A stretch of 64,000 bases of DNA from Candidatus Krumholzibacteriia bacterium (GTDB taxonomy: Bacteria > Krumholzibacteriota > Krumholzibacteriia > G020349025). Below, one piece after another: positions 9,606 through 15,894 of this stretch. The notes beneath the pieces were generated by a model, which was not told where the DNA came from, ran no database searches, and saw only the letters and a list, made by a program, of their open reading frames with translations. The DNA is taken from contig DASRJW010000141.1 in assembly GCA_035649275.1 (NCBI GenBank), positions 26,932-90,931 of the forward strand. The letters are read 5' to 3'. Positions within the stretch are counted from its first letter, which is position 1. The number at the start of each line of letters is the position of its first letter. The position numbers were made by a program, and so were the translations under genes.

Positions 9606-9632
9606 AGTCATATGACTTGACAGGCATATGAC
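9606..9632 (+). promoter_or_regulatory. Candidate ArsR operator: 12-base palindrome and CATATGAC direct repeat
   Basis: AGTCATATGACT at 9606-9617 is a perfect 12-base palindrome. CATATGAC occurs at 9609-9616 and again at 9625-9632, 16 bases apart, so the repeats would lie on similar faces of the helix. A TTGACA at 9617-9622 overlaps the palindrome and is followed after 18 bases by TATGTT at 9641-9646. The site sits just upstream of the ArsR-type regulator start, the usual position for an autoregulatory operator in this family. Binding is inferred from position and symmetry only. Confidence 0.55.
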
Positions 9633-9641
9633 CATAGGAGT

Positions 9642-9992
9642 ATGTTTGCGGCCATGGAGTCATCATTCGCCACCATCGCGGAGCCGAACCGCCGGGCCAT
9701 CCTCAGCCTGCTGGCGTCCTCGGAGCGCTCCGTCGGCGAGATCGAGCGCCGGCTGCGGATGCCTCAAACTTCGGTGTCCAAGCACCTCCGCGTGCTGCGC
9801 GAGGCCGGCTTCGTGGAGTCGCGCGTCGAAGCCCAGCGGCGCGTCTATCGGCTCCTGCCCGAGCCGCTCATGGAGGTCGATGCCTGGCTCGCGCCGTTCC
9901 GGCGCTTCTGGGCGGCCCACGTGGATGCGCTCGAACGCCACCTCGACCGCATGGATCGATCCACACCAACGAAACGGAGAAGCAGGCGGTGA
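9642..9992 (+). CDS. ArsR-family winged-helix repressor
   Basis: This 116-residue (or 112-residue) protein is a single winged-helix domain of the ArsR class: FATIAEPNRRAILSLL, then the recognition-helix region MPQTSVSKHLRVLREAGF and the wing QRRVYRLLPEP. It lacks the ELCVCDL-type metal-binding helix of ArsR/SmtB sensors and looks like the subfamily that is usually linked to SRPBCC or DoxX genes. The downstream genes here are exactly those. AGGAG at 9636-9640 is very close to the ATG at 9642, and another in-frame ATG lies at 9654. If TATGTT at 9641 is the -10 box, only the second start would be on the transcript, which would then be nearly leaderless. Confidence 0.88.
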   Translation: MFAAMESSFATIAEPNRRAILSLLASSERSVGEIERRLRMPQTSVSKHLRVLREAGFVESRVEAQRRVYRLLPEPLMEVDAWLAPFRRFWAAHVDALERHLDRMDRSTPTKRRSRR

Positions 9993-10101
9993 ACCCCTCC
10001 TCATGGTCCCCGCTCACACGGGTCTTGGAACAAGCTCTCATTCGTGCAACCCGGAAAAGTCCGCCGCGTGCCAAGGTGCGGACGGCAAAGGAGACGGACC
10101 G

Positions 10102-10476
10102 ATGAACATCCTGTTGTGGGTCCTGCAGCTCGCGCTCGCCTTGCTCTGCCTGTCGGGGGGAGCATACAAAGCGTTCAAGTTCGACGAGCTCGCCAACCAG
10201 ATGCGCGCGCTCTCGCACGGCGGATGGCGCGCGCTCGGCGTATTCGAGATGTTCTGCGGGATCCTGCTGATCGTCCCGGCCGCTGCGAAGTGGATGCCGC
10301 TCCTGACCCCGCTCGCCGCCACGGCGCTGGCGCTGGAAACCCTGGCCCTCGCCGTGGTGTACGCGCGGTATTCGCGCCAGCTGACCGCTGCCAACCCGCT
10401 GGTCTGGAGCGCCATGATGGGGCTGATGGCGGCCTTCGTGGCCTACGGGCGGTACGCGCTCAGGCCGCTGGCGTGA
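10102..10476 (+). CDS. DoxX-like integral membrane protein
   Basis: This 124-residue protein has four predicted membrane helices and the compact layout of the DoxX/DoxX-like family. No enzymatic role can be read from the sequence; family members often sit with stress or small-molecule response genes. The ATG at 10102 follows GGAG at 10089-10092. The longer open frame beginning at 9628 is out-of-frame arsR sequence. It lies between the ArsR regulator and the SRPBCC gene, 12 bases from the latter, and is probably controlled by the repressor. Confidence 0.8.
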   Translation: MNILLWVLQLALALLCLSGGAYKAFKFDELANQMRALSHGGWRALGVFEMFCGILLIVPAAAKWMPLLTPLAATALALETLALAVVYARYSRQLTAANPLVWSAMMGLMAAFVAYGRYALRPLA

Positions 10477-10488
10477 GAGGAGAACCCG

Positions 10489-11055
10489 TTGACCGATCGT
10501 GAGCAGTACACACCGGGTCCGGCAAGCGGGGCGCAGATCCTCAAGGAAGGCGAGAAATGGACGCTCCTTCTCGTCCGCGAGCTCCGTCATCCGCCGGCGA
10601 TGGTGTGGCAGGCGCTGACCGATCCTGCGCACCTGTCCGAATGGGCGCCGTTCGACGCCGATCGGAACCTGGCCGCTGTGGGGCCGGTGACGCTCTCGAC
10701 CGTCGGGACGCCGACGCCGCAGGTCTCTCTGACCACCGTGAAGCGGGCCGAGGCGCCGAGGCTGCTCGAGTACAGCTGGGGTGGCAGCGACCTCCGTTGG
10801 GAGCTCGAACCGCTCGGCAGCGGCACGCGCCTCACGCTCTGGCACAGCATCGATCGCCGCTTCATCTCGTGGGGCGCCGCGGGCTGGCACATCTGCTTCG
10901 ACGTCCTCGAGCGGCTCCTCGCGGGTGAGCCGATGGGACGCATCGTCGGCCCCGAGGTCATGAATTTCCGCGGCTGGCAGCGATTGAACGCCGAGTACGC
11001 CAAGCAGTTCCGCGTGGAGGCCCACGGTGGGCCGCCCAACGCCCCGAAGCCTTGA
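10489..11055 (+). CDS. SRPBCC (AHSA1-like) domain protein
   Basis: This 188-residue soluble protein shows the START/Bet v1-like pattern: an N-terminal strand LLVRELRHPPAMVWQALTDPAHLSEWAPF and later strands ending in a long C-terminal helix. Such proteins enclose a hydrophobic ligand cavity. AHSA1-like members are very commonly paired with ArsR regulators of the type found upstream. The start is TTG at 10489, supported by AGGAG at 10478-10482. The ligand cannot be predicted. Confidence 0.85.
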   Translation: MTDREQYTPGPASGAQILKEGEKWTLLLVRELRHPPAMVWQALTDPAHLSEWAPFDADRNLAAVGPVTLSTVGTPTPQVSLTTVKRAEAPRLLEYSWGGSDLRWELEPLGSGTRLTLWHSIDRRFISWGAAGWHICFDVLERLLAGEPMGRIVGPEVMNFRGWQRLNAEYAKQFRVEAHGGPPNAPKP

Positions 11056-11075
11056 AGCGTGAAAGGATGCATCCC

Positions 11076-11501
11076 ATGGAAGCGACCCTGCAGAAGCCGG
11101 CCCTCGTCGTCGCCAAGACCGCCCCGCAAGCCAAGATCGTCTATTGGATCGCCACCGCGCTCTTCTGCCTGCAAATGAGCTTCACCGCCTACGCGCAACT
11201 GCGCCTGCCGCAGGTGGCGGAGGCATTCACCCACCTCGGCTTCCCCGACTACTTCCGGGTGGAGCTCTCATGGGCCAAGCTCCTCGGCGTGGTGCTGCTG
11301 CTGGCGCCGGTGCCGGCGCGGCTCAAGGAGTGGGTCTACGCCGGCTTCGCCATCGACCTCACTTCGGCGCTCATCGCCCACCTCTCGGTGGGGGATGGCC
11401 CGCAGGCGTGGGGCTGGGCGGCGGCCGCCGGCGTGCTCTGGGGGCTTTCGTACTTCATCTGGCACCGCCGCGCGCTGCCGGTGCACCGGGATTTGACGTA
11501 A
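11076..11501 (+). CDS. Second DoxX-like membrane protein
   Basis: This 141-residue protein has four predicted hydrophobic helices, the first around YWIATALFCLQM, and resembles DoxX-like family proteins. The ATG at 11076 is preceded by AAAGG at 11062-11066; ATG 11067 and TTG 11052 are in-frame alternatives. It is probably co-transcribed with the SRPBCC gene 20 bases upstream. It differs clearly from the first DoxX-like protein, so it is not a recent duplicate. Confidence 0.75.
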   Translation: MEATLQKPALVVAKTAPQAKIVYWIATALFCLQMSFTAYAQLRLPQVAEAFTHLGFPDYFRVELSWAKLLGVVLLLAPVPARLKEWVYAGFAIDLTSALIAHLSVGDGPQAWGWAAAAGVLWGLSYFIWHRRALPVHRDLT

Positions 11502-11527
11502 CCTACGTGCAAGAATAGGAGCTGACC

Positions 11528-11953
11528 ATGAAAAGGCCCATCCCGGTGGAACCTGCCTCTGCATTGATCGACGAGAAGATCCAGGAACTTCGGGACTGGC
11601 GCGGCAAGACGCTCGCGAAAGTGCGCGAGATCATGCACGAAGCAGACCCTGAGATCGTCGAAGAGTGGAAGTGGGGGACTCCCGTCTGGTCCCACGGTGG
11701 CATCGTCTGCACGGGAGAGACCTACAAGAACATCGTCAAGATGACCTTTGCCAAGGGAGCTGCGTTGAAGGACCCTGCAGGTCTGTTCAACTCCAGCCTC
11801 GACGGGAATGTCAGGCGCGCCATCGACATCCACGAAGGCGACAAGCTCGATCAGGCGGCCTTGAAGGCTCTCATCCGGGCTGCAGTGGCGCTCAATCTCC
11901 AGGGCAAGGGCCAGCCGAAGCCCCGGCGAACGCGCCGCAAGCGGGCCGACTAG
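11528..11953 (+). CDS. DUF1801 (YdhG-like) protein
   Basis: This 141-residue protein has DUF1801-type features: an acidic helical opening, EEWKWGTPVWSHGG, the conserved KMTFAKGA stretch, and a basic tail (RRTRRKR). Function is not established for the family; some members have been called iron-chaperone-like. AGGAG at 11517-11521 supports the ATG at 11528. It closes the ArsR cassette and converges on aguA, with a gap of 31 bases. A second DUF1801 gene lies at 35460. Confidence 0.8.
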   Translation: MKRPIPVEPASALIDEKIQELRDWRGKTLAKVREIMHEADPEIVEEWKWGTPVWSHGGIVCTGETYKNIVKMTFAKGAALKDPAGLFNSSLDGNVRRAIDIHEGDKLDQAALKALIRAAVALNLQGKGQPKPRRTRRKRAD

Positions 11954-11984
11954 CTTCATCCCTCTTCTCGGCAAGATGCCGACG

Positions 11985-13073
11985 CTACGCCGGCTCCTGC
12001 TGCGTCGCGCAGTGGAGGGTTCCGAGTCCCCAGGCCAAGTCCACGCAGTGAATCCCCACGACCTCGCGCTCCGGGAAGAGCTCCGCGAGAAGCCCCAGCG
12101 CCGTGCGGTCCGCGGGGTCGTTGAAGGTGGGGACGAGCACCGTACCGTTGGCCAGGTAGAAGTTCGCGTAGCTCGCCGGCACGCGCCTGCCGGCGAAGCC
12201 CATCGGTGTCGGCATCGGGAGCGGGATCACCTCGAGCTTGCGGCCGGCGGCGTCGCGGGCCGACTGGAGGCGCTCCCGATTCTCCTGGAGCAGCGCGTAG
12301 TTGGAATCCTTGCGGTTCTTCTCCTGGCAGAGAACGACGCGGCTGGGAGCCACGAAGCGCGCCACGTCGTCCACATGGCCGTGCGTGTCGTCGCCGGCGA
12401 TGCCCCGGCCCAGCCAGACGACACGCTGGACGCCGAGCGTCGCGGCGAAGACCGCCTCGATGCCGGCGCGGCCGAGTCCCGGGTTCCGCGCCTGCACGCG
12501 GCTCAGCAGGCACTCTTCGGTCGCGAGCAGCGTCCCCTCGCCGTCGACGTCGATCGCGCCTCCTTCCATCACCACCGGCTTCCCCTCCGCGAAGGGGCGG
12601 TGCAAGGGCAAGCGCAGAGCTTTGGCGATCTCCGCCGCGACTTTCGCGTCGCGCTTGTGGTTGGCGTACTTGGCCCAGCCGTTGAAGCGCCAGTGAACTG
12701 CCAGCTTGCTCCCGTCGGCGCGCCGGACGAACGTTGGACCCGAGTCCCGCGTCCAAGAACGGTCGGTCGGGACCCGATAGAAATCGACGCGCTTCGAATG
12801 GACTCCGACCTTCGCGAGGACAGCGCGAGCTTGGGCGCGGATGGCTGCGTCGCGGACGAGGATGCACACGCGCTCGTGTCGCGACAGAAGCCGCACGATC
12901 TCGCCGTACACCCAAGGGATGGGCTCGAACTTCCCGGGCCAGTCGGACTTCTGATGCGGCCAGGCGATCCAGGTGGCGCGGTGCTCGGACCACTCCGCAG
13001 GCATGGTGGTGCCCTGAGCAGCAGGGGAGAGCGGTTCACGGCGCGGGGTGGCGGGCACGAGGGCCTTCGTCAC
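11985..13073 (-). CDS. aguA: Agmatine deiminase
   Basis: AguA hydrolyses agmatine to N-carbamoylputrescine. The 362-residue protein belongs to the peptidylarginine-deiminase-like (PAD_porph) family and keeps WTRDSGPTF, MEGGAIDVDGEGT, DDTHGHVDD and the catalytic Cys355 in GTLHCATQQ near the C-terminus. The start is GTG at 13073, overlapping the aguB stop as GTGA, with TGGAGAAG just upstream. The longer open frame is out-of-frame aguB sequence. With aguB it forms the arginine decarboxylase route to putrescine; the decarboxylase gene is not in the window. Confidence 0.95.
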   Translation of the reverse strand: MTKALVPATPRREPLSPAAQGTTMPAEWSEHRATWIAWPHQKSDWPGKFEPIPWVYGEIVRLLSRHERVCILVRDAAIRAQARAVLAKVGVHSKRVDFYRVPTDRSWTRDSGPTFVRRADGSKLAVHWRFNGWAKYANHKRDAKVAAEIAKALRLPLHRPFAEGKPVVMEGGAIDVDGEGTLLATEECLLSRVQARNPGLGRAGIEAVFAATLGVQRVVWLGRGIAGDDTHGHVDDVARFVAPSRVVLCQEKNRKDSNYALLQENRERLQSARDAAGRKLEVIPLPMPTPMGFAGRRVPASYANFYLANGTVLVPTFNDPADRTALGLLAELFPEREVVGIHCVDLAWGLGTLHCATQQEPA

Positions 13074-13957
13074 CGCTTCTCCAGGACTCGTTCCACGATG
13101 GGTGCGTACGCGTCGATGCGGCGATCCCGGAGGAACGGCCAGTGCTGGCGGGCGGTCTCGAGGAGTTTCGGGTCGACGTCGGCGAGGACGACCGCCTCGC
13201 GGTCGTGCGATGCCTGCTGGACGATGCGTCCGTATGGGTCGCAGACGAACGAGGCCCCCCAGAATTCGATGCCCCCGCCCTCCGGCCCTTCGTGGCCCAC
13301 GCGGTTGACGGCGGCGACATAGACACCGTTGGCGATGGCGTGGGCGCGCTGGGTGGTCTGCCAAGCGTCGAGCTGCGACTCGCCCCATTCCTTCTTCTCG
13401 CTCGGGTGCCAGCCGATCGCGGTGGGATAGGCGAGAACGAGCGCGCCCTGGAGCGCGGTCAGGCGCGCCGCCTCCGGGTACCACTGGTCCCAGCACACCA
13501 GCGTCCCGACGCGGCCGTAGCGGGTGTCGAAGGCACGGAAGCCAAGGTCTCCGGGCGTGAAGTAGAACTTCTCGAAGTAAAGGGGATCGTCGGGGATGTG
13601 CATCTTCCGATAGATCCCGGCGAGCGATCCGTCGGCGTCCAGGACGACGGCGGTGTTGTGGTAGACACCGGCGGCGCGGCGCTCGAAGACGGAGCCGACG
13701 ATGGCGATGCCGAGCTCCTTGGCCAAGGTGCCCAGGGCTTCCGTAGTTGGTCCCGGCACCGGCTCGGCCAGGGCGAAATTCGAATGGTCCTCGCTCTGGC
13801 AGAAGTACAGGCTGCGAAAGAGCTCAGGGAGGCAGACGACGCTGGCGCCGTCCTTGGCGGCCTGGCGAATCATCGCGTCGGCGACCGCCAGGTTGCGGGC
13901 CGCGTCGCTCGTACAGCGCATCTGGACGAGTCCGATCTTGAACGCGGCGTCAGTCAT
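13070..13957 (-). CDS. aguB: N-carbamoylputrescine amidase
   Basis: AguB is a nitrilase-superfamily amidohydrolase that converts N-carbamoylputrescine to putrescine, ammonia and carbon dioxide. The 295-residue protein shows the catalytic triad Glu45 (LPELFRS), Lys118 (YRKMHIPDD) and Cys155 (VCWDQWYPE). The motif context HIPDDP and GWHPSEK is typical of this specificity rather than of beta-ureidopropionase. The ATG at 13957 has no clear ribosome-binding site. It is immediately upstream of aguA and overlaps it by four bases. Confidence 0.94.
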   Translation of the reverse strand: MTDAAFKIGLVQMRCTSDAARNLAVADAMIRQAAKDGASVVCLPELFRSLYFCQSEDHSNFALAEPVPGPTTEALGTLAKELGIAIVGSVFERRAAGVYHNTAVVLDADGSLAGIYRKMHIPDDPLYFEKFYFTPGDLGFRAFDTRYGRVGTLVCWDQWYPEAARLTALQGALVLAYPTAIGWHPSEKKEWGESQLDAWQTTQRAHAIANGVYVAAVNRVGHEGPEGGGIEFWGASFVCDPYGRIVQQASHDREAVVLADVDPKLLETARQHWPFLRDRRIDAYAPIVERVLEKR

Positions 13958-14053
13958 GGGGGCCGGAGAATAGCGGATCGCCGCCCGGAGGACAATGCAT
14001 GGTGGCCCGCCGGCGAGGAACTCGATGCGGCATCATGGGCGACAGGCCCCGTC

Positions 14054-15427
14054 TCAGGGCCGAAACCCGAGGACGGCCTCCATCGCGGGGTCCTTCCCTG
14101 CGAGGTACTGCGCCAGCGTCGTTTCCACCGGAATGTCCGGTCCGACATCGTCCACACTGAGGTCGGGATAGCGGTAGGGCCGAAACTCGGGGAACTCGCG
14201 CCGCGAGTAAGAGTGGAAGCCGTCCGTGTAGTGCAGGGTGAGTTTCGTGTTCGGAAGCAGGATGTTCCCGCCCTCGGACCACATGTCGAGAGCATCGCCC
14301 ACCGGCTCGCCCACGAACACGGCGCGCGTCAGCTGGCGGAGCGTCGCAGCAGCCGTGATCCCCGCCGAGAAGGTGGCGCGACCGGTGATCACGAACATTC
14401 GTCCACGTTCCTGAGCCAAGGGCAGCGCCGCGATCCCGCGGAACAGGGAATCGGCCAGTTCGAGATTGCCGCCGGTGTTGAAGCGTAGGTCGATCACCAG
14501 CTTTCGAGGCGGGTCGCGCTGCAGCTCCTGGAGAACCCGGTTCCCGAACGCCTGCACGGTCTCGCCTTCGGGTTCGTCCTGGGACCGGTTGTACTGGACG
14601 TAGAGGACTTGTGAACTCGCGATCCGGTCCATCCAATAATGCCGCGCCAGATTTCGGAGATAGAGAGGCAGGCGCTCGGCCTCTGCGAGCAGCGCCGAAA
14701 CCCAGGGTCCCTGACGACCTGGATGGGTGGAAGCGAGATCCCACCAGGCCTCGAAGGGCTTGTCCGAGCGTTCCAGCAGCAGGGGATCGAGCCGCACGGA
14801 GCGCCGGACGTGCTCAGGCGTCTCCACCGTCAGCTCCAGCGCGTCCGTCGAGAGCACGCCGACGCCCCTGAGAATCTCCGGGCTCATCAATAGGTAGGAG
14901 CTCATGTATCGCTCCCAGGATCGATTCGCCGCATACAAGGGCGCGACCCTCTCGGCCACCTCCGCCACCGGGCGCCCAGCGATGGCGAGGATCCGGCCCC
15001 CCAACAGGTCGGCGTGCTCGGGATGGGCGCGAACGACGCAAAGATCGTTGCCGAACCACCAGACCCTGAGCGGATAACGACGGAGAACGGTCCGATTGCG
15101 GAGGAGATAGAGCCGCGTATGCGCATTGTGGGCCCGCGCGACCGCCGTGGCGAGCCGGACGATGATCTGCTCGTCACTCAGAGTGGCGACGGAATCGCGA
15201 AGCCGGGGAATGTCGTGCTCGAAGAGGGAGCGTGCGTCTCCCCTGAAGCTCCGATCGCGAGCGAGAAACGCGGTCAACGTCGAGTCGAGATCTTCCTGCC
15301 AACCACGCACCCGCTCGGTCGGGCTCGGCCAGGCGAACTGAGCGGCGACTTCAGGCGGCGAGACTTCGAGCAGGAGTAGCATTGCGGCGAATACGGCACC
15401 TGCAGTCCGGCGGAAGCAGGTCGACAT
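14054..15427 (-). CDS. Secreted S41-family (tail-specific protease-like) peptidase
   Basis: This 457-residue protein begins with a signal peptide (MSTCFRRTAG, then a hydrophobic run ending near EVAAQ). In its C-terminal half it carries the S41 core: VIDLRFNTGGN, then GRATFSAGITAA, where the Ser of FSAG is the expected nucleophile, and EPVGDALDMWSEGG. A substrate-binding N-terminal domain precedes it. The start at 15427 was preferred to 15520 because it gives the signal peptide. S41 relatives of this type degrade or process exported proteins. It is 96 bases upstream of aguB on the same strand, but no functional link is apparent. Confidence 0.8.
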   Translation of the reverse strand: MSTCFRRTAGAVFAAMLLLLEVSPPEVAAQFAWPSPTERVRGWQEDLDSTLTAFLARDRSFRGDARSLFEHDIPRLRDSVATLSDEQIIVRLATAVARAHNAHTRLYLLRNRTVLRRYPLRVWWFGNDLCVVRAHPEHADLLGGRILAIAGRPVAEVAERVAPLYAANRSWERYMSSYLLMSPEILRGVGVLSTDALELTVETPEHVRRSVRLDPLLLERSDKPFEAWWDLASTHPGRQGPWVSALLAEAERLPLYLRNLARHYWMDRIASSQVLYVQYNRSQDEPEGETVQAFGNRVLQELQRDPPRKLVIDLRFNTGGNLELADSLFRGIAALPLAQERGRMFVITGRATFSAGITAAATLRQLTRAVFVGEPVGDALDMWSEGGNILLPNTKLTLHYTDGFHSYSRREFPEFRPYRYPDLSVDDVGPDIPVETTLAQYLAGKDPAMEAVLGFRP

Positions 15428-15813
15428 GGGTTGCCTCGCGATCCCGACGCTTCGGGCCGGTGAACGAACCAAACCTCCCACAGCTTGGACGGGCGAAGTT
15501 CTGCAAAGGTTACCTTCCACCCACCGGGTGCCTCGCTGGAACGATGGGGCCGGGCAGCGGGCCGAAGCATGAGCGTGAACTTCCCGGGCGACGCGCGGTC
15601 GAGCGAAGCCGCCGCAGCCTCGAGGAGACGCTGAACGATGCCTTGACGTTGGCTTTCAGGGAACCTTGCATGCCCCTTCAGCTCGGTGAGGCCGGCCGGA
15701 TTCTCATCCCGTGTCCGTTACCATCTCCCGAGCAACACCCGAGTGCAACGGCTCAGAGGCTGGCTTCCTGAACGCGGCCGCCGTTGCCAAGCTCCCGCCC
15801 CCGCGCCGTGTGG
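15428..15813. other. Intergenic stretch with a possible decayed minus-strand reading frame
   Basis: Between the divergent S41 and M6 genes I see no convincing gene. On the minus strand, one frame is open from about 15715 (after a TAA) through 15274. It reads protein-like in part (ESQRQGIVQRLLEAAAASLD, later LWEVWFVHRPEAS), but it has no start codon until ATG 15570 and then runs into the S41 gene in another frame. It could be a gene remnant or chance. The plus-strand frame 15382-15771 looks spurious. Confidence 0.3.
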
Positions 15814-15846
15814 TTGACTTCTGCCGCACCCGGCCTTCTTTATAGA
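15814..15846 (+). promoter_or_regulatory. Possible promoter of the M6 protease gene
   Basis: TTGACT at 15814-15819 matches the -35 consensus at five of six positions. An AT-rich TTTATAGA follows at 15839-15846, so the -10 box would be TTTATA with a 19-base spacer or TATAGA with 21. The spacing is not ideal. The ATG lies about 45 bases downstream. Confidence 0.35.
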
Positions 15847-15894
15847 GGGTCGGGGGCGCGGTCCGCGGCCGCGCCAGCCCACCCGCCGGAGGCC

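Noticed and set aside
15382..15771. 129-codon plus-strand frame in the gap before the M6 gene
   Set aside because: No ribosome-binding site, no family resemblance, and it overlaps the S41 start region on the other strand.
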